From: an uncultured Anaerolineae bacterium
Lineage (GTDB): Bacteria > Chloroflexota > Anaerolineae > Promineifilales > Promineifilaceae
NCBI GenBank assembly: GCA_937943625.1
Contig: CALEAD010000034.1
Span: 40,950 to 104,949, forward strand
DNA length: 64,000 nt
Direction: 5' to 3'
The notes under the pieces are model-generated. The model ran no database searches. It had not been told where the DNA came from and saw only the letters and a program-made list of their open reading frames with translations. How positions within the stretch are numbered: the stretch's first letter is position 1; each line of letters opens with the position of its first letter. Below, one piece after another: positions 42,988 through 51,942 of the stretch. A program made the position numbers and the translations under genes.

Positions 42988-44715
42988 TCACTCCAGCGGT
43001 GGCAGATCTCCCGCGGGGCGGGTGGGCTGGGGTAGGGTGATGGAAGGGGCGGGGGCGCGGCGGCCGGCGCCGTAGGGCGCCCAGGTGGGGTGGCTGGCAC
43101 GGGCATCGTCCTGGTTCAGGCGCACGGCTGTACCGCTGTCCAGGTTGTACAGGTAGAGGGCGTCGTTGAAGATGAAGGCAATGTCACGGCCGTTTGGCCC
43201 CCAGGCCATAAAGTGGGGGTCACGCGGAAAGCGACTGTTTTCGCCAATGGGGGGATAAATCTGGCGCGCATTGCTGCCATCTGCATCCATTAGCCAGAGG
43301 GTGTAGCTGCTGCGCTGACTGTCAAGCGGGTTAGTGGCGCGTAAAAAGGCAATCTGGCTATCGGGGTGCGACACGTCGGCGGTGGCCCATTTCAGGTGTG
43401 CCCACATGCCGGTCTGGCTGGCAAAGCGTGCAGCCAGCCCCGTTTCCACATCCAGCGCCCAACTGTCAAAGAGGGCTGTTTGCGGGTTGGGGGCGCTGTG
43501 GCTGGTGAAGGCGAGAAAACGGCCGTTGTCCGACCAGCTCAGCGTTGGCACCCACACCCAATCAGCCAGTGTGTTGTACTCCACAAAGCGATATAGTGGT
43601 GCACGCGCACCGTTGGTCACGTCCAGCACGCCAATCTCATTGGCAAAGCTGTAAGCCAGGCGACGGCCGTCTGGCGACCAGGCATAGTTGCCGCCCCACC
43701 AGCCGAATGTGGCCGGGTACGATTCCACAAGCTGGCGCGGCGTCAGGCGCAGTGGTTCGGTGGCAATATCTGCCAGCCAGAGGTCGTTGTTGGCTTCCCA
43801 GCCGGGCGGCAGGCTGGTAGAAATGGCAGTGGTATAGGCAATTTGCAAAGGCGCCACGCGCGCCGGGTTCCAGTCAGCCCAAAGAACGTTGTTGATGCCC
43901 AGGGGCTGCGGGCGCGCCCCCGGTTCGGTGCTGATGAGCCACAGGCTGTTATTGAAGCCAACCGTTTGCGTGCTGGTGCGGGTGTAGAGCAGGTGGCTGC
44001 CATCGGGGGAGAGGGAAAAAACACGGCCGTCCAGGGGACGGCCCGTTTGCGCTTGCGTGGGGAAGAGGGTGGCGCCCCGCAGCAAAACGGCCGTGCCGCT
44101 GCTCATGTATGCCAGCAGCCCATCCAAACGCACGTTATCTCGCGTCGCGCCAATGCCCACGAGGATAATCTCATCCTGCGCCGGCGTGATGACAGTGGCT
44201 TGCGTGGGGTAGCGTTCTACCTCCAGGCCATTGCGGTAGACAATGCGTACTGTTACCTCTTGCAGCCCGGTGCGCCCGGCCTGCAAGATGCGCGGGGGGG
44301 CGTCGGCGCGCAGCGCCTCGGAGCGCACGATTTTACGGTCAAAGGGCAGGCTTTGCGGGATTACTTCAATACTCTCGCGCACGCGCACAACGGTGACAGT
44401 CAGGTTGTCGCGCAATGGCGTGAAAAGCGGCGGCGAAACTTCGTCATCTTCGTCCAGAGCAATGCCGGCCTCGCTGAGCAGCTCGCGCACATTGGTTGCC
44501 TGGCTGGTCAGGTTCAATGTTTGCCCGTCGGCAATGAGCTGCACCCTGGCAGGCTGGCGCACGGCCGTTTCGGGCAAAGCGACGGCCGTGCATGCCGTGA
44601 GCAGCAGCAGCAGCATGAGTGGCCAATAGTGGGACAAGCCAGATGGGATGGGGGCGCAGGAGTCTGGTTGCCTGCCCCTGGCTGCCTGCCGCTGGCCGCC
44701 TGCCACTCGTCCCAT
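42988..44715 (-). CDS. lipoprotein with DUF348, G5 and PD40/TolB-like propeller domains
   Basis: A 575-residue exported protein. An N-terminal extension precedes the signal LMLLLLLTAC (lipobox TAC at about residue 40). A DUF348 ubiquitin-like segment follows (VQLIADGQTLNLTSQATNV, RELLSEAGIALDEDD), then a G5 segment (LQEVTVRIVYRNGLEVERYP). The C-terminal 400 residues are WD40-like PD40 blades (FSLSPDGSHLLYTR, YAWSPDGRRLAYSF, LSWSDNGRFLAFTS, MAWGPNGRDIAFIF). DUF348 and G5 domains are common in cell-wall-binding proteins. The propeller probably binds a ligand; no enzyme motif is seen. Its ATG touches the stop of the upstream DUF2267 gene, so the two are co-transcribed. The frame's first residues are Arg/Gln-rich and may not be translated. 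Confidence 0.77.
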   Translation of the reverse strand: MGRVAGGQRQAARGRQPDSCAPIPSGLSHYWPLMLLLLLTACTAVALPETAVRQPARVQLIADGQTLNLTSQATNVRELLSEAGIALDEDDEVSPPLFTPLRDNLTVTVVRVRESIEVIPQSLPFDRKIVRSEALRADAPPRILQAGRTGLQEVTVRIVYRNGLEVERYPTQATVITPAQDEIILVGIGATRDNVRLDGLLAYMSSGTAVLLRGATLFPTQAQTGRPLDGRVFSLSPDGSHLLYTRTSTQTVGFNNSLWLISTEPGARPQPLGINNVLWADWNPARVAPLQIAYTTAISTSLPPGWEANNDLWLADIATEPLRLTPRQLVESYPATFGWWGGNYAWSPDGRRLAYSFANEIGVLDVTNGARAPLYRFVEYNTLADWVWVPTLSWSDNGRFLAFTSHSAPNPQTALFDSWALDVETGLAARFASQTGMWAHLKWATADVSHPDSQIAFLRATNPLDSQRSSYTLWLMDADGSNARQIYPPIGENSRFPRDPHFMAWGPNGRDIAFIFNDALYLYNLDSGTAVRLNQDDARASHPTWAPYGAGRRAPAPSITLPQPTRPAGDLPPLE

Positions 44716-45135
44716 CTATGCCTGCTCCCACATGGCGCGTAGTTCTGGCGAAAGCGCCCGGCCGACCCGCTGGCTGAGTTCGGGGGAAATCAGCTCTTTG
44801 ACGGCGGCAAAGACGGCGGTTGTCGGGTAGCGCGCAAAAGCGACGTCGGTGTTGCCACTGCGTCGCGCCACCTGTTCATAGAATTCCTGTGCTGTCAGGT
44901 TTTTGTCTGGGAAGTGCAGCAGCCAAAAGATGCGCGTGAGGTCAGCGGCCAACGGTTGGGGCAGCGCCTGTGCCAGCGCCCGCTTGGTGCCCTTGTCTAA
45001 ATGAAAGCCAAGCGTTTTCAGAACGGCCGTGCTCCAGCGCTGCGCGTGCGGCAGCGAGCGCAGCTTGCCCATTTTTTGCACCTTCTGATAGTAGTCTGCC
45101 AGCGTCTCTGTTGACTGGGTGATTGTCTGTGCCAT
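44716..45135 (-). CDS. DUF2267-like protein
   Basis: A 139-residue soluble helical protein. The repeated pattern LPHAQRWSTAVLKTLGFHLD, AQALPQPLAADLTRIFWLLH and LTAQEFYEQVARRSG fits DUF2267, a family of unknown function. The start MAQTITQS at 45135 is preceded by GAGAGCGAGAG. The frame extends upstream without a good start. It is divergent from rplY and coupled to the G5/PD40 lipoprotein gene. Confidence 0.75.
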   Translation of the reverse strand: MAQTITQSTETLADYYQKVQKMGKLRSLPHAQRWSTAVLKTLGFHLDKGTKRALAQALPQPLAADLTRIFWLLHFPDKNLTAQEFYEQVARRSGNTDVAFARYPTTAVFAAVKELISPELSQRVGRALSPELRAMWEQA

Positions 45136-45293
45136 CTCTCGCTCTCTTTTGACGTTTTGCAATAAACTGCTATACTTTCGCTTCTTGATTACAAGCGCGC
45201 AATTATAACAACTCTTGCGCAATAGGGAATGTCCCAAATCGTTCGTACCTGAAAACCCCCTCGCCGAGGAATGAAACATCAGAGGATTTAGAG

Positions 45294-45938
45294 ATGAGTG
45301 ATCGCTTAACGATTGAAGCTGAACCGCGTACCATTATCGGTAAACAAGTAGGCGCTTTGCGCCGCGCCGGCCTGGTTCCCGGCGTGATTTATGGCCAGGG
45401 CAGCGCCGTTCATGTGCAGATAGAAGCCAAACCGCTGCGCCGCGTGCTGCGTGTGGCCGGGAAGACCCACCTGATAGATGTGAAAGTGGCTGGCCAGCAA
45501 TATACAACCCTGGTGCGCGAAATTCAACAGCACCCTACCCGTGGCGACGTGCAGCATGTTGACTTCATGAAAGTAGACATGCACCAAAAGATTACGTCCG
45601 AAGCGAAGTTGGTGGCTGTGGGCGTGGCCGCGCCAACCCGGGCTGGTTTGGGTGAACCGGTGCTCATTCTACGCTCGGTAGAAATTGAGTGCCTGCCAGA
45701 TGCCCTGGTTTCTGAGATTGAGGTAGACCTGAGCATGATTACCAGCCCCGACCACACCATTTACGTCAAAGATTTGCAGGTTCCACCGGGCGTCACCATT
45801 CTTACTGACCCGGATGAGGCCGTGACGCTCTTTGAGTACGTGCCGACGGGTGAAGAAGAGGCAGAAGAGTATGTGCCATCTGCTGATTCGGTGGAAGTGA
45901 TTGGGCGCGGCAAGCGTGAAGAAGAGTTCGAGGATTAG
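45294..45938 (+). CDS. rplY: 50S ribosomal protein L25, general stress protein (CTC) form
   Basis: A 214-residue ribosomal protein binding 5S rRNA. The N-terminal L25 domain is about residues 1-95 (IEAEPRTIIGKQVGALRRAG, LVPGVIYGQG, HPTRGDVQHVDFMKVD) and the C-terminal TL5/CTC beta domain about 100-190 (GEPVLILRSVEIECLPDALV, VDLSMITSPDHTIYVKDL). An acidic tail ends the protein. The length and two-domain build match the CTC form. A TTAGAG ribosome binding site precedes the ATG, and a terminator follows. Confidence 0.95.
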   Translation: MSDRLTIEAEPRTIIGKQVGALRRAGLVPGVIYGQGSAVHVQIEAKPLRRVLRVAGKTHLIDVKVAGQQYTTLVREIQQHPTRGDVQHVDFMKVDMHQKITSEAKLVAVGVAAPTRAGLGEPVLILRSVEIECLPDALVSEIEVDLSMITSPDHTIYVKDLQVPPGVTILTDPDEAVTLFEYVPTGEEEAEEYVPSADSVEVIGRGKREEEFED

Positions 45939-45964
45939 GGCAGCAGCATTGTTCCTTTTACGGC

Positions 45965-45994
45965 AAAAGGGTTGGCACGCGCCAGCCCTTTTTT
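45965..45994 (+). terminator. intrinsic terminator after rplY
   Basis: AAAAGGGTTGGC and GCCAGCCCTTTT form a 12-base stem with one G-T pair and a 4-base loop, ending in TTTTTT. Confidence 0.88.
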
Positions 45995-46051
45995 GCTTGC
46001 CCAAAGGGAATTGGGAGGTAGCGTACCTGCCAATTTCTAGGGTCCAGTCAC

Positions 46052-46136
46052 TCTTGGAAATGAGCGCTGACGGTAGACGGCAGAGTGCTGATGGCTGACC
46101 TGTGTGACGTTTTCCTTTAGGCTGGTGGGTTCACTC
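46052..46136 (+). repeat. diverged R1-R2 block before the glycosyltransferase gene
   Basis: CTTGGAAATGAGCGCTGACG and GACGGCAGAGTGCTGATGGC (R1-like), then TGACCTGTGTGACGTTTTCC and GGCTGGTGGGTTCACTCATG (R2-like). As before smc, the R2 end delivers the start region of the next gene. Confidence 0.5.
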
Positions 46137-48098
46137 ATGAACTCTTTGATGACAAAATGGTTGCAGCGACTCTCACTGGGCCTTATTTTGGCGCTGGCGC
46201 TGGCGCTGCGCCTGACGGGGCTAGATTGGGATGATTATCGCCACTTTCACCCTGATGAGCGCTATATTTCTTGGGTAGCGGCCTCGATTGCGTGGCCAAC
46301 GACGTGGCGCACGGCGCTGGACCCGCTGCGCTCGCCGCTAAATCCTTACTATTGGCCGGCAGACGCCACCAGCGCGGGCGTGGTGATGCCGCAAGATGAA
46401 CCACGCAAGTTTGCCTATGGGCATTTGCCGCTGTACCTGGGGGTGGCGGCTACGCGCCTGGCAGAATGGCTTTCGCCTATGCTGCGGCCGCACCTGCCCG
46501 CAGAGTGGCTGCTGGTGCGGGATGTGCTGAACGGCGCAGAGCGGATTGAGTATCGCCACCTCACGGCCGTTTCCCGCTTGCTAACCGCTTTGTTTGACGT
46601 GGGCACGGTGCTGATGCTCTTTCTGCTGGGGCGGCTGTTGTACAATACGGCCGTTGGCCTGCTGGCGGCCATGTTCCTGGCGCTAAACGTGATGCACATT
46701 CAGTTGGCGCACTTTTTCACCTCTGACCCGTACCTGACCTTTTTTGTGCTCACGGCCGTTTACTTCATGGCGTGGGGTGTGAGCAGGGCGCAGACCGGTC
46801 AGGGTGGGCGAGGGCAGCTTTGGCTGGCGGCGCTGTTTGTGGGGCTGGCAGTGGGGTCTAAATTTGCCGCCATTTTGCTCTTTTTGCCCTTGGCGCTGGC
46901 CTTTCTCCTGGTGGCGCGCGGGCATATGCAGTGGTTGGGGCTGGCAACGGTCGTTGCCCTGGCCATCCTCGCCTTTGCCCTGACCAATCCCTTTGCTCTG
47001 CTAGACTGGCACTGCCACGTGACGACGCCAGCGCGCCAGCTTGGGCCGTTCGCCATCCCCGAAGTCAACTGGCGCTCCTGCTACCTGGAAAACATCACGA
47101 CGCAGAGCCGCATGGCGCGCGGCAGCCTGGATTTGCCCTTTACGCGCCAATACGCGGGCACGCTGCCCTACCTCTATCATTTAGAAATGCAGCTTCGCTG
47201 GGGCATGGGACCGCTGCTGGGGCTGGCAGCAGTGTGGGGGTTAGGCTGGGTAATCTGGCGCGCGTGGCAGAATCGTTCAGGGGCAATGGTAAATCGGTCG
47301 TTGCTTGTTGTGTTGGCATGGACGCTGCCGTTTTTGCTGACGACGGGCAGTTTTTATGTAAAGTTTATGCGCTACTTGCAGCCAGCCGTACCCTTCCTGA
47401 TGCTGTTTGCCGCGGCGGCGTTATGGAGCCTGCCCTGGCAGCGGACACGAATTGGGTTGACGGCGGGGGTGCTATTGGGGACGACGGTGTGGACGGCCGT
47501 TTTCCTGGGTATTTACACCCAGCCTCACCCCTGGCTGCAAGGGTCGCGCTGGATTTACGCCAACGTGCCGCCGGGAGCACTGATTTTGAGTGAGGCGTGG
47601 GATGACACGCTGCCGTTCAGCCTGGAGGGGGAAGGGCGGCGCTCCGCTTATGCCAATGAGGAGCTAACCTGGCTGGTGGGCGCGGACGAGCGTGACAATC
47701 ATGCCAAGCTGGAGGCCAACCTGGCGCTGCTGGCGCGGGGGGATTACCTGGTGCTGACCTCTAACCGGCTGTATGGCGTGATTCCGCGTCTGCGGCAGCG
47801 TTATCCGCTCTCTAGCCAGTATCATCAACTGTTGTTTGATGGCCGCCTGGGATATGAGCTGGTGGCGCTCTACGGCCGTTTCCCGCGCCTGGGTTCCCTG
47901 TATGTCAAGCCCGATACCTTCACCTGGCCAGGGTTGACGCCACCAACGGCCGTTGCCACATACCTGAATAGCTTCCCCGGCCTTACCTGGGGGCGTGCCG
48001 ACGAGAGCTTTATCGTCTACGACCAGCCGCTGACCATGATCTGGCGTAATGCGGAGCGGAAAACGGCCGTTGAGCTGGCGGAATACTTTGCCAGGTAG
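46137..48098 (+). CDS. GT39/ArnT-like polytopic glycosyltransferase
   Basis: A 653-residue membrane protein with about ten hydrophobic helices. The first periplasmic loop contains DDYRHFHPDERYISW, in which the acidic and histidine residues match the catalytic loop of GT-C enzymes (PMT/ArnT) that use polyprenyl-phosphate sugars. A dolichol-phosphate-mannose-type helix bundle follows, then a C-terminal soluble region (ILSEAWDDTLPFSLEGEG ... LVLTSNRLYGVIPRLRQRYP). The acceptor is unknown. Starts at 46137 (MNSLMTKW) or 46152 (MTKW) are plausible. ACGGCCGT palindromes are especially dense here, with seven in the gene. Confidence 0.82.
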   Translation: MNSLMTKWLQRLSLGLILALALALRLTGLDWDDYRHFHPDERYISWVAASIAWPTTWRTALDPLRSPLNPYYWPADATSAGVVMPQDEPRKFAYGHLPLYLGVAATRLAEWLSPMLRPHLPAEWLLVRDVLNGAERIEYRHLTAVSRLLTALFDVGTVLMLFLLGRLLYNTAVGLLAAMFLALNVMHIQLAHFFTSDPYLTFFVLTAVYFMAWGVSRAQTGQGGRGQLWLAALFVGLAVGSKFAAILLFLPLALAFLLVARGHMQWLGLATVVALAILAFALTNPFALLDWHCHVTTPARQLGPFAIPEVNWRSCYLENITTQSRMARGSLDLPFTRQYAGTLPYLYHLEMQLRWGMGPLLGLAAVWGLGWVIWRAWQNRSGAMVNRSLLVVLAWTLPFLLTTGSFYVKFMRYLQPAVPFLMLFAAAALWSLPWQRTRIGLTAGVLLGTTVWTAVFLGIYTQPHPWLQGSRWIYANVPPGALILSEAWDDTLPFSLEGEGRRSAYANEELTWLVGADERDNHAKLEANLALLARGDYLVLTSNRLYGVIPRLRQRYPLSSQYHQLLFDGRLGYELVALYGRFPRLGSLYVKPDTFTWPGLTPPTAVATYLNSFPGLTWGRADESFIVYDQPLTMIWRNAERKTAVELAEYFAR

Positions 48099-48106
48099 AT
48101 TTTTGC

Positions 48107-48265
48107 GTAGACTGGAGATTGGCAACCAGAGTAAAAGCAACCAGACCGGCTGTTTCCTGCCTGCTGCCCTGTGCGAACTCTTCCTCTTGGCTATAATCCC
48201 CGACGAATACTTGGGCAGACTGGAGATATAGAGATTACCTGATCTCTATTCCCTACTCTCTTCTA
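48107..48265. repeat. AGACTGGAGAT repeats and a small hairpin
   Basis: AGACTGGAGATTGG and AGACTGGAGATATAGAGAT occur about 100 bases apart. ATAGAGAT and ATCTCTAT flank TACCTG. The same AGACTGGAGA occurs at about 4020. No gene is seen here other than the possible upstream extension of the spermidine-synthase-like gene. Confidence 0.4.
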
Positions 48266-48327
48266 TATCGAGGTATATTATCAAGCTACCATCCACAACC
48301 CGGAATCCGCAATACCTGTACCTGACC

Positions 48328-49851
48328 GTGTTCGTTGCTGGCATGAGTACGCTGGCGATTGAGTTTACGACCAGCCGCATGCTGCAAACGGTCTATGGCA
48401 CGTCGAACTTGGTGTGGGCGAACGTTATTGGCCTGGTGCTGCTTTGCCTGACGATTGGCTACTTTATTGGCGGCTGGCTGGCCGATAAACGGCCGTATCC
48501 CACCACCTTCTATGCGCTCATCACCCTGGCCGGCTTTGCCAGCGCCTTCTTCATGCTGCTTACCAGCCTGATCCTGAGAACGGCCGCTGCCGCTTTTGCT
48601 GCCATGAACGTAGGCGCGGTAGCCGGCTCGTTAATCGGCGTGGCGCTGGCATTGGCCGTGCCTGTCATTTTGCTAGGCTGCGTTTCCCCTTTTGCCATTC
48701 GCCTGGCGGTTACAGACGTGGGGGCGGCGGGGCGCATCAGTGGGCGCATTTATGCTGTTTCTACCTGGGGCAGTTTGCTGGGCACCTATTTGCCCACCCT
48801 ATATACCCTGCCGGAGTGGGGCACGCGCCTGACGGCCGTATTCTTCAGTGTTATTCTTCTGTTCACCGGGCTATACGGCCTGTGGCGGCATGATCGGCGG
48901 CGCGGCGTGCTGGCACTGCTGCTGCCTGTGCTGTTGCTGCCCATGCTCTTCTTTGGCCTGCGCGGCGGCATCAAGGCGTATGAGGGGCAAATTTTCGAGC
49001 GCGAATCGGCCTATAACTACATTCAGGTAGTGCGCGTGGGCGATTGTAACTATCTGCTGCTAAATGAAGGGCAGGCGTACCACTCCTTTTACTGCGATGA
49101 TGGGCGTGTGCCGCGCGTTTCTGTGTGGAGCATCATGCTTGCAGCGCCTTATTTCAATCCCGCGCCGGTGGAAGTAACACGCATGGCGGTGGTAGGATTG
49201 GCGGCCGGAACCATCCCCAAGCAGTTTACGCAAGTTTTTGGCCCTTTTCCCATTGATGGCATTGAGCTAGACGGGGCGATTGTGGAAGTGGGCCAGACCT
49301 ATTTTGCCCTGAACGAGCCGAACATTAACCTGATTGTGGGCGACGGCCGTTACCGGCTAAACCAGCTCGATGGTCCTTACAGCCTGATTACCCTCGATGC
49401 TTACAAGGTGCCCTACATCCCCTGGCACCTGACCACGCGGGAATTTTTTGCCGAGGCACGGGCGCGCCTAACGACCGATGGCGTGCTGGCGGTGAACGTG
49501 GGGCGCGCGCCCAATGACCGCCGCCTGGTGGATGCGGTGGCGGCCACGCTGCTGACTGTCTTCCCCACTGTGCACGCTATAGATGTGCCAGGGGCGCTGA
49601 ATACGATTTTGGTGGCGACGGCGCAGCCGACCACGCCAGACAGTTTGCGCGCCAACTGGCAATCGTTGCCGCCCGATGCTCACCCGCTGCTGCAAGATGC
49701 GCTAGAAACGGCCGTTGGCCATCTTGTCTCTGTCACCCCTGCTGACTTTATCTTCACGGATGAGCGCGCGCCAGTAGAGACACTGATAGACTCGTTGGTA
49801 TTGCGCTATCTGCTGCAAGAAGGGTTGGCTGGTTTGTCGGGGTTGCCGTGA
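48328..49851 (+). CDS. membrane protein fused to spermidine synthase-like domain
   Basis: At least 507 residues. Several transmembrane helices make up the first 220 residues (GMSTLAIEFTTSRMLQTVYG is the family opening). A spermidine-synthase-like Rossmann domain follows (YNYIQVVRVGDCNYLLLNEG, QAYHSFY, AVVGLAAGTIPKQFTQVFGP, IDGIELDGAIVEVGQTYF, LIVGDGRYRLN). The domain resembles polyamine aminopropyltransferases, but the membrane fusion has no proven activity. The start is uncertain: GTG 48328 is the first standard codon, but the frame is open further upstream (… RNPQYLYLT), matching homologues and suggesting a non-standard or upstream start. The 229-base spacer before it holds AGACTGGAGAT-type repeats. 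Confidence 0.82.
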   Translation: MFVAGMSTLAIEFTTSRMLQTVYGTSNLVWANVIGLVLLCLTIGYFIGGWLADKRPYPTTFYALITLAGFASAFFMLLTSLILRTAAAAFAAMNVGAVAGSLIGVALALAVPVILLGCVSPFAIRLAVTDVGAAGRISGRIYAVSTWGSLLGTYLPTLYTLPEWGTRLTAVFFSVILLFTGLYGLWRHDRRRGVLALLLPVLLLPMLFFGLRGGIKAYEGQIFERESAYNYIQVVRVGDCNYLLLNEGQAYHSFYCDDGRVPRVSVWSIMLAAPYFNPAPVEVTRMAVVGLAAGTIPKQFTQVFGPFPIDGIELDGAIVEVGQTYFALNEPNINLIVGDGRYRLNQLDGPYSLITLDAYKVPYIPWHLTTREFFAEARARLTTDGVLAVNVGRAPNDRRLVDAVAATLLTVFPTVHAIDVPGALNTILVATAQPTTPDSLRANWQSLPPDAHPLLQDALETAVGHLVSVTPADFIFTDERAPVETLIDSLVLRYLLQEGLAGLSGLP

Positions 49852-49917
49852 ACCAGTAGGGAGATGATCCCGCAAGCTGAAACTTAGTGTGGTTCACGCT
49901 TTCTGCAAATGGTGCTT

Positions 49918-50004
49918 TACAATTTCCTGACCGCCGATAACCGACCGCAGAGCACCAGACCGGAGACAAACTGCAATCGGCCGTCTGCGGTCAAATTGGA
50001 GAAT
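49918..50004 (+). repeat. R1 repeat copy before the TIGR01906 gene
   Basis: CCTGACCGCCGATAACCGAC and CAATCGGCCGTCTGCGGTCA followed by AATTGGAGAATGAG. The last part supplies the Shine-Dalgarno, although with GGTCAAATTGGAG in place of TCATTTTCAAGGGAG. Confidence 0.55.
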
Positions 50005-50007
50005 GAG

Positions 50008-50712
50008 ATGCAAAATAAGCTGCTGATGACACTGATTCGCTGGCTGGTGATTCTGGCAATGCCCTTTTTTTTGGGCCTGGGAGGGATTCGCCTGCTGATT
50101 GCGTGGGATTGGCCAAGCTACCCGGAATGGGAATACGGCCGTATCCCTTCCGACATCTATGGCTTTAGCGATGCCGAACGGCTGGCGCTGGCCGAAGTCA
50201 ACATTGCCTACCTGCGCCGCCCAGAACCTGCGCATGAGGTCATCTACATGCTAGAAGCATTGCGCCTGCCCGGCACAGACCTGCCCCTTTACAATCAGCG
50301 CGAAATTGACCACATGATAGACGTCAAGGTAGTTGCCGATCAGTTGCGGCGCCTGGTGTGGGTGAGCGGTGCAGTGGTATTGCTGGGGCTGGCTTTTTTG
50401 CTGGCGCGCCCTGCCACGCGGCAAGAGGGCTACCGCGCCATTCTCGGCGGCGGGCTGGCTACAACTCTCATCTTGCTGGCGATTGGCCTGTTCATCCTCA
50501 TCGGCTGGGAAATTTTCTTTGTGCAGTTCCACGAGCTGCTCTTTCCGCCCGGAACCTGGACGTTTGCTTATACCGATTCGCTGATTCGCCTGTTCCCAGA
50601 ACAGTTTTGGTTTGATGTGGGCGTTGTCGTTAGTGGGGGCGTGTTTATTGCCGGGCTGCTGGTGACGGCGCTGGGGTACTTTCTAAGCCGTCGCTATAAG
50701 CAGGCCAGCTAA
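50008..50712 (+). CDS. TIGR01906/DUF1461 integral membrane protein
   Basis: A 234-residue protein with four hydrophobic helices: an N-terminal helix, a large extracytoplasmic loop (RIPSDIYGFSDAERLALAEV ... LPLYNQREIDHMIDVKVV), then three helices. FFVQFHELLFPPGTWTFAYT and DSLIRLFPEQFWFD are the family hallmark (FHxLLF...W). The function of the family is unknown. ATG 50008 follows TTGGAGAATGAG, at the end of an R1 copy. Confidence 0.85.
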   Translation: MQNKLLMTLIRWLVILAMPFFLGLGGIRLLIAWDWPSYPEWEYGRIPSDIYGFSDAERLALAEVNIAYLRRPEPAHEVIYMLEALRLPGTDLPLYNQREIDHMIDVKVVADQLRRLVWVSGAVVLLGLAFLLARPATRQEGYRAILGGGLATTLILLAIGLFILIGWEIFFVQFHELLFPPGTWTFAYTDSLIRLFPEQFWFDVGVVVSGGVFIAGLLVTALGYFLSRRYKQAS

Positions 50713-50738
50713 AGCCGCCACGACAAGTAGTTCCCCGT

Positions 50739-51881
50739 TCAAAAATCGCGCAGGAGCGCCACGTAGCCGCGCAGGCTTTCTTCCATTTGTGCCAGGCTGA
50801 TGCTTTCGCCAGCCGTGTGCGCCTGCGACTCTTCGCCAGGGGCATAGCCAATCATGGGGATGTGGTAGGGGGTAAAATGACGGCCGTCTGTGGCAAACTG
50901 ATAGCTGGTTAGCGCCGGTTCGCGCCCCATGCCCGCACCAATGAGCGCGCGGGCGCGCTGGACGACTTCGCTTTCAGGGGGCATGTAAAAACCGGTGATT
51001 GTGGCATCTGGGTCTGGCACGTCCGGCTCCCAGGCAAGCTCAATTTGCGCGGGAGGGTGTGGCGCTGTCTGCTGGATGAAGGCTTGCAGGCTGCGCACGC
51101 TTTCGCTGGCGGTGCGAAAATCGAGCAGCACACGCGCCCAGGCGGGCGTGACGTTGGTGCTTTTGGTGTCTACCTCCAGAAGGGTAGGCGCAACGGTCGT
51201 TGGGCCAAGCAACAGGTGAGCGCTGAGGGTGTGCTGGGTTGCCGCCAGGTTGGTCAAAAAGGCGGCCAGGGGGTAGTTCGGGTTTTTTCCTGTGTGGGGC
51301 ACGCTGGCATGAGCAGAACGGCCGTTGAACTGCACCCACATCTGCACAATGCCGCGATGTCCCAGGGCGATCTCGTTGGCGGAGGGTTCGCCCAGGACGA
51401 CGAGCGCCACGTCATACGCTTTGTGCGTGACCCAGTGGCGCGCGCCGGCGCCGCCAATTTCTTCCTGCACCACGCCGGTAAACACCACGTCGCGGCGGGG
51501 GCGCAGCCCGGCACGACGCAGCGCCGCCATGCTGTATACCTGCACCGCCAGCGGCCCTTTAATGTCGGCTGCGCCACGCCCCACCAGACGGCCGTTGACA
51601 ATTTCGCCAGCGTAAGGTGGCACAGGCCACAGCGTCGGGTCACCGGGGTCTACGTGGTCCAGGTGCGTGTTCAGCACCAGGGCGGGCAGAGAGCGGTCTT
51701 TGCCATAGAGACGGCCGTACACATTCCCTATCTCATCCCGCCACACCTCATCCATCTCCAGCGCCCCCAGTTCATCTGCCACCAATTCCCCAATTGCTGC
51801 CTCGGCAAAAGGCATACTTGGCGTCTGAATCAGCCGCTGCGCAAAGCGCACGCAATCTTCCCACAATTTGCTCCAGTTCAT
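50739..51881 (-). CDS. M20 family metallopeptidase (ArgE/DapE-like)
   Basis: A 380-residue cytosolic dizinc hydrolase. LVLNTHLDHVDPGD carries the first metal histidine and the catalytic aspartate. GRGAADIKGPLAVQ supplies the bridging aspartate, and FTGVVQEEIGGAGARHW carries the Glu-Glu pair. RGIVQMWVQFNGRSAHASVP is the lid-domain entry with its conserved His. Members include deacetylases, desuccinylases and dipeptidases, so the substrate is open. The start's ribosome binding site is part of an R1 repeat. A second M20 gene is upstream on the same strand. Confidence 0.88.
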   Translation of the reverse strand: MNWSKLWEDCVRFAQRLIQTPSMPFAEAAIGELVADELGALEMDEVWRDEIGNVYGRLYGKDRSLPALVLNTHLDHVDPGDPTLWPVPPYAGEIVNGRLVGRGAADIKGPLAVQVYSMAALRRAGLRPRRDVVFTGVVQEEIGGAGARHWVTHKAYDVALVVLGEPSANEIALGHRGIVQMWVQFNGRSAHASVPHTGKNPNYPLAAFLTNLAATQHTLSAHLLLGPTTVAPTLLEVDTKSTNVTPAWARVLLDFRTASESVRSLQAFIQQTAPHPPAQIELAWEPDVPDPDATITGFYMPPESEVVQRARALIGAGMGREPALTSYQFATDGRHFTPYHIPMIGYAPGEESQAHTAGESISLAQMEESLRGYVALLRDF

Positions 51882-51882
51882 G

Positions 51883-51935
51883 ATGCACTTCCTTGAAAAT
51901 GACCGCAGAGGGTGGACCGCTGACCGTTAGTGGCG
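51883..51935 (-). repeat. R1 repeat copy supplying the ribosome binding site
   Basis: On the minus strand: CGGTCAGCGGTCCACCCTCT, then GCGGTCATTTTCAAGGAAGT and GCATC before the M20 gene ATG. Confidence 0.7.
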
Positions 51936-51942
51936 CTTCCCC